DNA of 64,000 bases, taken from positions 7,060,740 through 7,124,739 of the forward strand of contig JARUPZ010000003.1 in the NCBI GenBank assembly GCA_031213475.1, read 5' to 3'. Below the pieces are notes generated by a model that was not told the origin of the DNA, ran no database searches, and was given only the letters and a program-made list of their open reading frames with translations. Of this stretch, positions 1-12,020 are shown piece after piece. The DNA comes from Nereocystis luetkeana (Eukaryota; Sar; Phaeophyceae; Laminariales; Laminariaceae). Made by a program: the position numbers and the translations under genes. Positions within the stretch are counted from its first letter, which is position 1, and every line of letters begins with the position of its first letter.

Positions 1-3000
1 AGTACGATTCTCGACAAGTTGTTTGAAATGTGTTATCCGTTTTCCGTCGATGTCGTCTGCGCCTACGATGTGCCACTACTGATGAAAGTTTTGCGCGGAG
101 GCCTCGAGCCGAACTTTCGACCCGCTTCCGCGCCTCTTGCATGCTACTCATCTGGCTGGTTTTCATTGTCCCCACGATTCGTGTGACGCTCCTCCACCCC
201 TTGCCGCAATGTTCAGGTGAAATTCATGGTGGATTAAAGCTCCATCCCATCCGGTCGGTGCTCCGAGGAAAACAACTAGTATAAACACCCCATGTGTTGG
301 AAGGGTTATACATATTTATATACGTACAGTAGTCAGCAATGGTATGAGCAGCAGTAATAACAGTGCCCTTTCGGTAGAGCGAGCTGGCCGCTCACGAATG
401 GAGAGTATGCCGCGCTACACCTGCCGCCGAGGGCCTCCGTGTATGAAGCGCACGTTCGTTAGTGCCTTGTGAGCCTGACGCGGGGTCTTGCGGGTCCCAC
501 CCTTCCGAATACGTGTAGGCATGCCCAGCACGAAATGGATGAGCTCGACCAGAGGCTAGCGCGTTTTGAGAATGTCTCGTCCAAGAGATACCTCGGTTGC
601 GACGACGGCCCGTCCCGCTAGACGCGCCCTCTCCGTGTGAGGCCGTGAGGCAACGCAAGTTTTGGTTTTCTTGGGTTGTCTGCTTCGGGGTATTTGCACA
701 TGTCGGTGCTTGCTGTGTTGGTGGGCATTGCCATACGTTGGCCTTCGAATGCTTGCAGTTGGAGGCAGGTGCTATGAACGATATTGCATACAAAAACGTT
801 CGCAACCTTTGTCGGTCGTTTTTATTGTCTAGTTTGGGGTCATGTTCTGTGTCTCAGACACGCAAGCCGGGAAATGCGAGACGTATTCTTCCGGTGGAAC
901 TAAAAAACATTACTTGGACATGCTGTGGGTACGTGCAAGTATCGGCACGGGAAGCAGCGTCTGTCTCCGAGTGTGTGTATGGCAAGCTGTACAATAGGGT
1001 AGTTACGAAAGCTTCCAATGGGCCGATGCAATGTTGGCCTTCTAGAGTAATTGCTGACACGGCTGATGCCGCGACAAGGGGGCTACCCCCGTTTTCATTT
1101 CGACTGTTGGGCCATCCGGACGACTCGCTCTGTCGTTTGCCCAAACAATGAGCATATACCGTAGGTGTACCATAAGCACCACTCACCGGGGGATGCACGT
1201 CGTGCAACTGCAAGGCGAACAAGCTAGCACTTGAAAACGTAGAGCATGTCACTCGGACGGGTGGTCCTGTGCGGTTGAAAAACAGGGCTTACATTTAACA
1301 CCCCCCCCGACAACCGTGGCGGGATCAGCGTAACGTTCGAGCAGTGGCAAGCAAAACCAACAGGGATATTGATGCCACCCCGATATCATCTGATGCGTTT
1401 GATCCATACTCACTATCGATAGTCGATCCGAGACTGTGCCGCACGGTAGGTATTCGCATTGGAAAGCTTGGATACCTCGCACATTAGGTCGTTGAAAAGC
1501 TTTTGTGTGGGGGGGGGGCTCGTGTAAAATGCATATAGAGCAGAGATAGGGGCGCAATGTCGACGTAGTCACCATACCTCGTAGACGGGTCAGGTTCTCC
1601 CTGTTAGCCGAGACAGGAACGCGTCGGAAGTGCGCAAAAACGAAGTTCAGCTGCAACAATACTTGCCAGTCCTGTGACGCATAGTGTATCGGTTATCTCA
1701 AGCTAAGCTGTCGGGTATACCTCGTGCATGAGTATACGTTAGGGTAGGAACAATGACCGACGCAAGCCGCAGCCACGCACGAGGGGTGTGTTGGTAAATT
1801 TCGAATGGTATACTTGAGGTTTCCACATCCTATAATCCCCCCACGACGGCCTCAACAAAATTTACGCTCGTCATCTACGTCGACGTCTCCAAACCCAGCC
1901 GACCGTTCTAAGAGCCCTGTGTTGTAATGCTCAAATGGTCATGTTGGGCTCACACTGTTTGGTGGCCGTTGTCCAGATAAAGAGGTCCACAGTATCATGC
2001 GTAGCGTGCTACTATGGCACTAAAAACGGTGCACGGTACTACTCTACCGTGCATGCATGTCTGCACCGGAATTCAAACCAGCCATTCATACCAAGTGTCG
2101 TGTTTCGATGGCGGCCCCGGTTCAGTTTGTCCGGGGCACCAGCCTGGAGTGGTGCTGCTATCTCGTGGGGTCTTAATTCTGGGACGCATTCTTCGCGTGC
2201 CTTGGGCCACATGTTTGGACGACACCAGTTTATTGTCGTACTATAGCATCCTGATACGTAGTGCACATGACCCACGCTGCCTTCTCTTCGTTTGTCGAAC
2301 ATGACAAGCTGGGAGGTAGCTGATTGTCATCGTCACATTCAACACCCTCCTTGTCCAATATCGTTCACCTTTGCCCTGTTCCTTATCTCTGAGCCACCCC
2401 GCACCCTTGTGGAGCCACAAAACAAAGTGCTGATGGTAGTCAGCTATACGTCGCCCGTTTTCTACGCAAGTGTACACAGCGTAGACAACGCGACACATGC
2501 GATATACTTGCTCCGAGAGGTGGACAAATGTCCCGACGAAATATATGCCTCACGCGGGTATCCATACCAGAACGTTCTACATTGTTCGGAGCCTATTTCA
2601 CCCGAGTTCCGGTAACGGTACGGCTGGAAATCGATCGATATTGCAGCAAAGTCGGTGCTTGTCTGGTTCTCGCCTCCACGCAACATCCGCGTATCGCCCG
2701 CTACTCGGTCGGAACACACTGCTTGGAGAAACACGGACGGCTGATCGCAAGCACAGTGGCGTCAGGTGTACTTGACGTCGGTGAACCGCGGGGCATTCTA
2801 GACTGATGGGAGACGTGGGAGAGACGATATGACGAAGCATACGGTACACATCGAGACCATATATTTGAACAGCAAACAGATATTGCTAATGAAAGCAAGG
2901 AGAAACGATCATTGTCATGGTATGGCTAGGTTCTGTATCGTCTGCGAGTCTCCGCATCTGAAGCGCTTCTTACTGCGCATCCACACAAAGACAAAACGTT

Positions 3001-4141
3001 AATGAAGTCAGGACCATCCATGACCTACTGCGCAGGTTGTACAACCAACATTCTTGAAACTCATGTATCGCGGATTCCAACGGCATTGGGTAGTTCCTTA
3101 GCTGGGGAACCCCGTCGCCCTGAAAACGTTTGACGTACCCGAGAGACCTCCATTGTTTTTATAAATAGCACGAGTCAAAGTCCCGCCAAATACCCTAAAC
3201 CAAACTTGACGCCGACGCACACCAACATCAAGTAACACCCAAATGCTCACGCGGCGCGAGTTGGCTCCGGATTTAAACGCTGCTTACTTCAAAACTATGG
3301 AATACACCATTCGCAGTGCGTGGCGCATTTCGAGATCTGGCGGGATCGAGGCATGCAGCCGAGACGATGCGCACTAGAGAAGAGGTGAATCTAGCATGAA
3401 GGGCCACAGTCTTTGCGTAGCACGCCGACAATATACAAGGACAACAAATACAAACATCACCGATGTGCGTAACTCGGTGCGGGGTCAGCATACAAGGTCA
3501 CCGATCCCACTGTTCCGAATCTTCCGGCATTTGATGGATGATAACATCGGTATTTATTTGCCACAGCGGTTCAATTTAGGGTACTTTCAGGCGAAATGAA
3601 CAAATGCTTGTTGGACGTGTGTGGATCGTGAATCCTATCAACGACAATTCACCACCACCCCACACGTTATCTATGCTAGCCTGGCATCGATCGAATCTCG
3701 ATCACGTTGAGGTAGAAAGGAAACAAGGCTTCGAGGGATGTCATACTGCTGAAAACGTTACTGCCATTCACACACCCTCGCTGGGGACATACTGAAATCA
3801 TGATTCAGCTCAGGCCTGCGATATCAGTTCAAACTACGATCGCGATATATGTTGTATATATTAGGACCGCTGTTTTGAATCGACAATGATTGTGTTCCCA
3901 GCGGGTTGTATTACCCCGCTTATTTTGAACGTTCATACCAGCAGGTGCTCTGGAAATGTCTTTGACGGTAGTTTCGAGAGCATATAGAGCTTGCTGGAAG
4001 TACATGCACACTGACTGGTTTACCCAGCAGGAGGACGCCATACACAACGTTTCGTTTAAAAATCATGTAGGCATTGTAGAGGAGGACACCATACACAACG
4101 TTTCGTTTAAAAATCATGTAGGCATTGAGGAATCAGATATA
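1..4141. repeat. Left copy of a recent 4.1-kb direct repeat
   Basis: This stretch matches 25837-29917 in the same orientation almost base for base, at an offset of about 25.8 kb, with only scattered substitutions and small indels. It starts at the window edge, so the true left end is unseen. I recognise no coding domain in it; the longest frame (597-1151, 184 codons) has no known motif. Parts of it, such as 190-260, resemble at a diverged level the R2 repeat found downstream of the F5/8-domain exons (10813-10870, 19471-19510). It is therefore probably the downstream part of another, truncated array unit rather than a transposon. Confidence 0.9.
4031..4132. repeat. Tandem pair of a 51-bp unit
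   Basis: Two adjacent units with a 51-bp period begin at about 4031 and 4082 and differ at few positions. The matching place in the right repeat copy (about 29850-29900) has one unit only. The second unit was therefore gained or lost after the 4.1-kb block duplicated. Confidence 0.85.
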
Positions 4142-4798
4142 ACGGTAGCACCTCAGTATATTTTTGCTCCGTGCAGGTGTTGATACAAGACCAAACCTAC
4201 TGTTTTACTGCACATAGACGTCTGCATATGATGTTCAGCGGGGGCCAGACGAAACCACCTCTGAATCCTGAAACGCCCTTCAATGGTAAGGAACAGATTG
4301 CTTCATCGTAAATATTATCACGAAAAGGCATCGTACTGGACCTATCGGTTCGTCCCGATATTTCAGTCCGGTAGCTGACGCACCTTCTGAGTAATTCCCA
4401 TGTCGTTCAGAGCAGTCCAGGTTTGGGTTCTTGAACAAGCATAGCAGCTGCCAACAACGAGTCACCATCGGAGGTCGTTAGAAAGATCGGCGTGGAGACT
4501 CCAATATACCCAACCCAAGTGTGTCGCTGCGAGCCAAGGTAGCTGCAACAGTGTTGACAGGGCAGACTTCAATACCCGACAGATGGCATCTTCGTATGTT
4601 TATGGTACGTAAATGTGGCTCTTACGTCGATTGAGTTGCTGGGTCAGTCTGAACGAACCAATTGCACTTCTGGCCACGAACTCAGTATACGATCCGTTGA
4701 CAACGATTGGCGTCCGCTCACCTGGGAAAGTCAGGCACTGGCCGTAGTCCCTTCGAAGCGAACCACTGTTCAGTTTGCCCGGATTTATTCCTTCTGCT

Positions 4799-5021
4799 CT
4801 TGCCAGAGGCGAGCATAGCTCCTCAAGAAAGTTCTTGGGGGTGGAAAATGCTCCGCTCGTTCAGCGCTCGAGCCGGCTTCGTAGCGCAACTTGCTGGCAC
4901 ACAATCCCATGGTTTGCTTCTATTGCCCACTACAACCACTCCTCTTATATCGTCACTTTGAAGGACACCACAACAGAAACTACTCCGGACTTAGGTACCA
5001 CGTGCTCCAGCCTGTTCTAAA
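4799..5021 (+). promoter_or_regulatory. Conserved upstream region of gene A
   Basis: About 200 bp before the ATG are conserved in all four array units (here, 15800-15998, 22865-23039 and, inverted, 37951-38173). The best-kept block, of the form GGCTTCGTAGCGCAACTTGC, lies at 4874-4893, about 146 bp before the ATG; it sits 144 and 148 bp before the start position in units B and C. A TATAT-like string occurs near 4945. Constant spacing in otherwise diverged copies suggests a core promoter or 5'-UTR element; no transcript data are available. Confidence 0.6.
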
Positions 5022-5079
5022 ATGCGCTGTTTCGTTCTGCTCGCCACCATCTATGCCGCGACCCTGGGCACCTCATATG
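5022..5079 (+). CDS. Gene A, exon 1: signal peptide of a secreted F5/8-domain protein
   Basis: The exon encodes MRCFVLLATIYAATLGTSY plus one base (phase 1) and ends at a GTAAGA donor. The peptide has a short polar start, a hydrophobic core and small residues near the end, as expected for an ER signal peptide. The same exon occurs at 15999, 23040 (ATG lost) and 37950 (-). Splicing to 8571 joins it in frame to an F5/8 type C domain, giving a predicted protein of about 165 residues. The intron of about 3.5 kb contains a second, degenerate first exon at 7930, so this exon appears to have been placed here by the 4142-7866 duplication. The splice is inferred, not shown. Confidence 0.65.
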
Positions 5080-5768
5080 GTAAGAGAAATGTACATCCGG
5101 AAGACCTCGAGGGTAAGCGGTCCGATCCAATCTTTGCACTCGGTAGATAGGTCGTGGTCGACTTGGTGTCGTCACAATGCCCAGCTACAGCAGGGCCCAG
5201 CGCTGCCCTGCGCGAGTCCGATCATGGTAGCATCATGGTAGTTTGCTATGCTTGGACGTGTGTCGCAACCGTTCATGCATGTGGCTGGTCCTGCCAAACC
5301 CGGGTCCCTCTTGTTTAGACAGTTAATGGTTTTGTTCTATTCAGCCGTCAACGGTACGGAAATTCTACCGTTTTCCGTACTCCGTACAAATTTTCTTTGC
5401 TTTATTCAGATTCCCATTTCTATTTTCGCCTAAATTTTCGTCTCTCTCTCCTACAGGGGTCGTAACGTAGATCGGGGGGTCGCTTACACGCTGTAACTCG
5501 CTCCTTCCCACTACCATTCGTACCTTCACTATTTCCTCGTCGATTCCCGTCGAATTTCGCCTACCCACGCTACAACGCTCTCAGCAGTTAATTTAATTTG
5601 TATATTTGAGCAAATTATGACTTCATCATCACGCTGGGAGCGGAACCCAGGGAACCAACACCATCAGCAATCGAGGGTACCCCCGCCGAACCACCGGTGA
5701 CACCGTTGCTGTGTTACCTACTACAATAATTACACTTGTCAATATTATTCACGTTAGAAATCTCCTGA

Positions 5769-6013
5769 GGCGTTCTACGATAGAGGTTCACCCTACGTTT
5801 TCTGAGGCTCCTCGCTTACGGAGCTCCATACCTCATCCGAAAACTGACTTCAGCAAAAATGAAGATGCATCGCGGCGAATAATCCCATGGCCCAAGTCTA
5901 CAAAACGTTTTTTTTTCGAAATCAAGATTTTTTCATTCGAACGATTTGGGGTTAAGAAACCCCGTTTTTCATAAACAAAATAGCGGAAATGTGCTACCTC
6001 TATCGTAGAACGG
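5769..6013. mobile_element. MITE-like element, family B, copy 1
   Basis: A 245-bp element has terminal inverted repeats of the type GGCGTTCTACGATAGAGG and no coding capacity. Related copies lie at 14174-14425 (diverged) and 36955-37203 (the inverted partner of this copy, carried by the arm duplication), with an end fragment at 60660-60733. Isolated ends of the same type occur at about 6845, 16764 and 36106. It is probably a non-autonomous DNA transposon; I could not define the target-site duplication. Confidence 0.75.
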
Positions 6014-7339
6014 GTCTCCTCTGTAGCGTTTTGCAAGGCTTCACATTCAGCATGATGGTTGGCAGCGCCGTCGTGTCTTCCAGGCTAGCATCAAAACCAA
6101 GTGAGCGTCTATGTCTACGATGTAACCGAAAAAATGCTGTGAGGACATGTATTGTCCGTAGGCGAGTTAAAGTAACTATAGCAGGGTAGTGAGGAAAATG
6201 TGGTCTTACTGTTGGGTATCACTACCTATGTAGAGTCGGATCGGTCTGCTATAGGCGAGGATGAAGAGGAACGGGTCGGAAATGCGGTATCCATACCGTT
6301 GTTCACCAACAAAGCGTGACGAAGATGGACGGCAGAACCGTTGCGTCGCTGCTCAGACTGTACTCAAAGCGAAGCAATTGTTTGGTTGTCTTCGGGCTGC
6401 ACCCATTCCGACAAATTAAACCTGAATCTTCTTCGACGATCATCAGTATCCCAAAGCATTTTGTTGTATCGACACTGACTGGCATGCGCCTCAATATGAT
6501 TTGTTTTCTGTTATGGCCGACACCTTGCAGAATTCTACTCAACGGAGCCTCCTTCAATAACGTCCCCAAAATGGTGGTGGCGAAGCAACCGCTATGCTCA
6601 ACGTATCGGGGTTGAAAAACGCAATTCCTACGTGATTGGGAAGCTCTCTGCTACAACTCGTTCGGCACATGAAGAAGCGATACCAGATGGTTGAATAGCT
6701 TCGGAGGAGCACATGCATTTGAAAAAATGGATATCTGGGAGGCGATATCGTCAAGACGAACGTTCCTTCGCTGGATATATATCGGTCAAGGTCGAACAGC
6801 AGAACCAACTCTTGTTTGTTGCTCTACTGTGGTATTTAGAAAAGAGGCGTTCTACGATAGAGGCCCACCTTTAATTGTTCCGAGATTTCCTATGTCCCCC
6901 CATGGTATACTGCGGAATTCAACGGGGGCAAACATAGGAATACGACTGAGGATACACGCATCTCGTACGTGTACCTACGCATTGTGCCCAGCAATAGAGC
7001 ACAAGGTATGCACTCATGTTTCAACTGCCGCCCGGTGAGGACGCCGCGGTGGCTCAGACACCGCTTGCCCTGAATGTGAAATGTCTTTTGTAAAATGCCT
7101 TATTGTTTGAGAATATGCGCATAGGCGTTTTCGAGTGTAAGGGCGCTAGACTCACAGTAATAATCTTAACATCTATCAGTACGAAGCACGGAATCCAAAC
7201 CCGAGGAAAGTCTCTCTACCGGTTTAGACTACGCACACACCCGTCGTATAATTCGTCATTATATCCTGATTAGGGTCGACCTTAACGACACGTATTGTTT
7301 TTCGTTTTTCCCCGAAATTTCGGCATTTCACCAAATTCA

Positions 7340-7799
7340 GCGAGGGTTGAATCTTATCGAGGAAGTGCCTCCGTTGGCTCGGGAAACAATCGTCCACCCG
7401 GCACAGAACCGTCCCTGCAGCAGCTTCGCTAGTGAAACCCATGCGTGCGGTGGCCCCACAGTCATCGGCCTGACTCGTAGGCAGGTGTCGGTGCCTTGGG
7501 GAGTGAAATCCATCACCAACGCGTCACGCAACAACGCCCAACGCTTGCCCAAAGCGACAAAGTCTCAGTTATTGCTGTCACCGAGCTCAGTCGGTCGACG
7601 AGTTCGGTGCGGTCACCTTGTGAACTCGGCCACGAGAGCCCAGAAAGCTATTGCGCCTTCTGCGTTCGGCCATGACTTGCGAGTGACCTTAGGAACGACC
7701 CCTGTCAGCTCTGTGTGCTCGCGAGTGGTGGCACAGCTCGAGCGGTGGGGTTGCCCGATCCTCTACGGCCTTGTACCTAAATTTCCTGGAAAACCCTAA
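7340..7799 (+). other. GC-richer open module in the inverted arm, unknown
   Basis: A stretch of about 460 bp is visibly richer in G and C than its surroundings and stays open on the + strand for 150 codons (7347-7799). The inverted copy at 35167-35664 is open for 165 codons. The antisense strand is also open in part, so the frames may reflect composition only. I recognise no domain, and the two copies are too alike for their agreement to be evidence of coding. A short inverted repeat (AAACACTTC / GAAGTGTTT) closes the module at about 7797-7832. It lies within the predicted intron of gene A and, inverted, of gene D. Confidence 0.35.
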
Positions 7800-7929
7800 A
7801 CACTTCGAGGCGACTTTGGGGGGGTGAAGTGTTTCGGCTTTTCCCAAACATATTTCGGGAAAATACGTGTAAACAACCCCGAAAAAAGAAACTCCAGACC
7901 TGAGCGCACCGTACCCCGGCCGCTTTGCA

Positions 7930-7998
7930 ATGCGCTATTTATCTCTCCTGGCCACCGTCCACGCTGCCACGGTGGGCTCGGCAAACACTCCTACGGGT
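7930..7998 (+). pseudogene. Remnant of the original first exon of gene A
   Basis: ATG at 7930 starts MRYLSLLATVHAATVGS, clearly related to the signal-peptide exon at 5022. The sequence after it has lost about 10 bp where the others have CATATG and the GTAAG donor, so no normal donor is present. Only about 60 bp of upstream sequence match the other promoters; homology stops at 7866, where the inverted arm begins. This exon therefore seems to have lost most of its promoter and its donor, and to be superseded by the exon at 5022. Confidence 0.6.
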
Positions 7999-8570
7999 CG
8001 CTTCCCAAACTCCTCGCTTTCAACTAGCCTGTTTCGTCGAAGTTGTACGATGCCAAGTGAAAATTTCAAGTGGATATAAACGCCTGCCAATTTACATTGT
8101 TTGGCGTGCCTAATACCCCGGAGTACATTGTAAGCACTTGAGGTAATTCTGTCGCTCGTGTAAAAGGTGTGTTGATGCCTGACTGTTGGGTGGCAGTGTA
8201 GGGACATGCCAAAGATGCAATTAACAAGCCCTAGCGGTGAATACCGAAGAGGCAAACATTCCATCGCTGGTAGTATAGTTGTGGCGAAGCAGCAACGGAA
8301 GCATAGTTTGTTTGTGGTGGTCATCTAGTACACAAACTGTGTTGCGCCCATCAACTGAACAGTTCACGCGTGAAGAAGTCTAGGAACTAAAAGCTCCTGG
8401 GACTGTTCAGCGCCAAACAAAGCCATCAAAGCAACTACTACTGATAGCTCCGGGTATGAAGCACGGCATACAAACCGGAGGGGACCGCAATTCCGACTTT
8501 CCGTACGTGCCCGCATTGTTGTTTGGCCGTCCATCGTGGAATTATGTGTGGCACGCCGCGTCCGCGTTAG

Positions 8571-9001
8571 CCCTAGTTGACGCGCGTGACAGGACAACCG
8601 TGTACGCGGCTGGCCCCGAGTGCGAGGAAAGGAGATTATATCCTGGCTCTAACTGGGATTACTGCGATCCGAATAACACTCTCGATAAAAGTCTATCGAT
8701 CAACTCTCGCTGGTCGTGCAAGGGGGACATCCTCGATGATGATGACGAGGGGTGCTGGATCGAGTACTACTTTGGCGAACCACAGGACATCGTCAAAGTG
8801 AAAATCGCCTTTTATAATGGGACCGACAACACCCGGAAGCTCAACGTGTACGGCAACGGTGTCTACCACAGCCAAATCGAGTCCAGCGGGACGACAAATC
8901 GATACCAGAGCTTCTACCTGGACACGGACGAAACGGAAAAGTTGACGTTTCACCTCGATCACTGGGAGTCCAACCCTAGCATGTGGCTCAGCATAACGGA
9001 G
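8571..9001 (+). CDS. Gene A, exon 2: F5/8 type C (discoidin-like) domain
   Basis: After a TTAG acceptor, 431 bp stay open for 143 codons and encode a galactose-binding-like beta-sandwich of the F5/8 type C kind. Family features are the SRWSC stretch, GCWIEYYFGEPQDI (domain core strand), VKIAFYNG, KLNVYGNG, YQSFYLDTDE and the closing MWLSITE. Four cysteines (GPEC, DYC, RWSC, EGC) could form disulfides, which suits secretion. Such domains usually bind sugars or other surface ligands; in a brown alga a wall or matrix polysaccharide is plausible, but that is inference. The exon ends in phase 0 at a GTAGGT donor. A nearby acceptor at 9070 would add Asp-Tyr and a stop (9071-9079). The reading frame is intact. 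Confidence 0.8.
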
Positions 9002-9070
9002 GTAGGTCGACCAACGCGATGGCATGCTTATTGGCGTATGGAATACGTGGTAACTCATTTGTTTCTATAG

Positions 9071-9079
9071 GATTATTAG
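9071..9079 (+). CDS. Possible tiny last exon of gene A
   Basis: After the 9002 donor, an acceptor TTTCTATAG ending at 9070 is followed in phase 0 by GAT TAT TAG, which would end the protein with SITE-DY. The alternative is read-through of the donor to the stop at about 9070. The order of signals is convincing, but this terminal exon is not conserved in units B and C, so it remains tentative. Confidence 0.35.
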   Translation, partial: DY

Positions 9080-10149
9080 GCACAACCACTCCAGCCGATG
9101 GGTGCTCTTCCGGTCGAGAGACACATCCTGCTAATGAAATACATTGGAATCATCGGGATCTGGTGCTGTTGGGAATGCACCCTACATTGGCTGCTTCGTT
9201 GTGTGAGTTGCGGGAAAACACTTCCCCTTCGCACCGCGCCTCGAACGACTACAGGAGTCGATATCTTAGAGAGACACTTTTGTTTTGTAGGCGCTGCCGA
9301 TGGTGGCGGTGAACGAGCAAATAAAACAAACACATGTTTGTTCCGCGGTGAATTCCCAACGATATTTCGATTCGACCCGGAAATCCCCTCCTTGACGGAT
9401 AGATATATACATATGTTCGTGGAATATGTGGCAACCTCGACAAACGAGCTTCGGTGTACATTGAGAGCAGCCATGTTCAAGATAAGATACGACAATTCCG
9501 TACACTCGGAAGGACACTTTCTTGGCACGATGTTGGTACAAGTGTACGAAACGATCGTAGGGGAAAGCTAACCGATCATCGTCCGAGTTTTCTCGTGGTA
9601 AACATCAGTTAGTAGTGGCGCTCATGATGTTTTACCTTCATTCCGTCCTTACTGCGGGGCAAACAAAAAGAAGAAAAAAGCCGGCAACTCATGGGCGGCT
9701 AATAAAAAGTAGATAATATACCCCAAACGACTCAGGCGGTATTCGTGTAATCCGCCACCACAATCGTTCGTCATACTTGCTCCAATATGGTGTCTCGGAT
9801 GTGCGTTTCTGAGCGTATGGGATGCTATCTTCAAAATATGATAGTTTTATTATTTACCAGCACTCGTATTTATTTGGAGTTTGCCACAAGGACGAAATAG
9901 AGGCGAACCAAAATCAACTAACTCGTGGAGAAAGCGGTTGTTTTTGTTTGTAGGGGTAATGTTATGAACAAACGGGGGTGGGGTGAAGTTTCGTCCTGCG
10001 TCTTTCCTTATACCAATCGGCAACGAGACAACAAGTGTTTCCGTAATATCGACCCCTGTAGGTACTGGGTAGAAACCCGGTGTATTCAACGTACGGTGAT
10101 TAGCGGTGGGGCCTTCAAGGAGTTCAAAGGCCGTGGTCAACTGTTGCGT
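9080..10149. other. Gene-free stretch downstream of gene A
   Basis: An open frame of 157 codons (9098-9571) lies here. The aligned sequence downstream of unit B (about 18570-18720) is recognisably homologous but not open, so I treat the frame as chance. I see no known domain, RNA gene or element in the rest. Confidence 0.5.
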
Positions 10150-12020
10150 TAGAAGAAAGAAATTATCGCTGGGGAGGGCGGCACTGCTGTGTCCAGAGAT
10201 TTGTACCGTGGGGATACGTTCAGGTGAGAGATATTATACATACATGGTGTAGAGGTTGCATTGGTTCGAAGTACTTCTCTTTCGAACAGCGTGGCGTACT
10301 TCGTACTTCTTCGGTACGAAAGGTTTTGGAAGGTTGGAGCCTGGTCAACCCATACTGGCCGTCGAGTAGTGCACTTCAATGCTTCAATGTATCCCAAGTT
10401 CGGTGGTTGGTGCAGATATGAAATCGTATGGATGATTGTCGCGTGCATGGAGTATAAAAATAAATGGGAATTATGTAGTACGCTGGGACAGCATTGTTGT
10501 GGATCCCGCCGTTGACGCTCGAGTCGGCGTCGTCGTTCCCCCATGCCTAAAAGGGCCCCACCCGTCGTGTGCGGGTGGGGGGCAAACACTACAAATGTTG
10601 GTTTCCCGACACGTTTGTTCAAAGATTGTGTTGCCGTTTCCCACGATATTCCGCTCTAGCGAGATACTCCTGGTGTCGATACGTTTCCCCTGTGCTGTTC
10701 AGAATGTACAACTATGCATAATGCTGCTCACCATGCCAGTGAGAATAACCCATTTCCGTCCCCCAGGTGATACGTCCCTACGTCCCTGATGCTCCCTCGT
10801 CTCTGGTCGGAACGTTCAGGTGAAGTTCATGGTCCAGTAAAACGCCAACCCAAGCCACCAAGGCGTGCAGAAGAGCTGCAGCTGCTGAAACACCCCCCCC
10901 GTCTCATTCGTTCTGCAGGGTTCTAAATGAAATATGAATTTTGGGTTAGCACAAACGGTATGAGTCCTACTTTTGTATGGCGAGCTGGAGAAGCACGAGC
11001 GGGGATCCGGACGTGCCACACACGCCGTCAATGGTTCCGGCCTATCTTTGGAGTATGCACACTTCAATTTTCGTAGTACATCCCTGCGTGTAGATATGTA
11101 TGTGTCAAATGACGGTGTCGATGACCTCGGTTGGCTGCTGTGGGATCGTACAACGGTCAGTCCAGCAGGTATCTCTGCGGGAGGGAGGGGCCTCTATTGA
11201 TGGATGTGGTCTACAAAAGTGTGATTGCCTGAGGAAACGCCTTCGATACGTGTAACAGCTATGAGAAACGCGACGTGCGTTGATATATATATGGGCATTT
11301 TGATTGGTTAGGGGTTAGGTGCAGATGTTGGAGCTTAAGGCTCCTGTGGTCATCGAGATACATTGGTCATTGACTGCTTGGGGTTGGGGAACGAATGAAG
11401 ACGATGTGGGGGTGCACTCGGAAACCATCGCGATGCGTCGTCTGCCTGTCTGTCGTCGGTTGCTCGGTTCGCGGTCTGCTGTGGGCGCGCTGGAACTATC
11501 GTACCTGTCTCGACCGTATGCTGTGTCGCACACACATATGAGGCCGATGCGGCAACAACGTAACATTCCCAATGTGCCCCCAAAGCTAACTGCGTTGGGT
11601 GTTTTGTGTATAGATGGCGGTGTTGGCGATTGAGTTCAAGGGCTTTAAGCCAATTCGCTGATTGTTTGTTCGTATAGATATTCTCTCGACATGCCGTCGT
11701 TATGTTGGCAAGGTTGACGCGATTCAGATCGCACCCCATGACTTTGTACTATGCGACATACCGGAAGCCCAACCAGTACAAGTCTGATCTGCAGCTATGC
11801 GTAGCCGTATTCTTGATACCTGCTAGAGCTCCAAGTTGACAGGTGTCGGCGGCATGTACAAGTTCATGGGTACAGACGTGGTGGAAAAACGGCGTAGAAG
11901 TCGACACGGCCAAATAATGTCCACCCCATTCGCCGAGAAAACACGGGGCTTGGTGCGTCCAGGCAGACATGTCGCGGTGCTTAGGTTATATTCGTGTGAC
12001 TTCCACGGCATCAGCTGGCT
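10150..12020 (+). repeat. R2 repeat, copy in unit A
   Basis: A diverged, non-coding repeat of about 1.9 kb has a partner in the same orientation at 18800-20500. Shared landmarks are about 10205/18880, 10813/19471, 10990/19640, 11140/19800, 11310/19900 and 11700/20290. Its first part also matches 25290-25790, and the 10813-10880 part matches 190-260 and, inverted, 33490-33560. Identity is low enough to be patchy by eye, so these are old duplicates. Each copy follows an F5/8 exon, so R2 is part of the ancestral array unit. The edges are approximate. Confidence 0.65.

Larger units (their letters stand above)
4142..7866 (+). repeat. Left arm of a 3.7-kb inverted duplication
   Basis: This block is repeated in reverse orientation at 35100-38882 with high identity (I estimate mid to high 90s per cent by eye). 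It begins at the exact base where the left direct repeat ends. It carries a promoter block, the signal-peptide exon at 5022-5079, a 245-bp inverted-repeat element and an open GC-richer module at about 7340-7799. The right arm has an extra segment of about 55 bp near 38580. At 7866 homology to the right arm stops abruptly, about 64 bp before a second, degenerate first exon. Confidence 0.92.

Noticed and set aside
597-1151. 184-codon frame (and its copy at 26433-27011) as a gene
   Set aside because: No known motif or clear signals. Its conservation in the second copy only reflects near-identical DNA.
4031-4132. CRISPR-like or minisatellite array
   Set aside because: Only two units, no spacers, eukaryotic setting; a simple local duplication.
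7040-7085. tRNA-like head (CGGTGGCTCAG) and a similar GGTGGCTTGG string at 29918
   Set aside because: No matching T-arm or acceptor stem follows at the right distance in either place.
9098-9571. 157-codon frame downstream of gene A as a gene
   Set aside because: The homologous stretch after unit B is not open, and no domain is recognisable.
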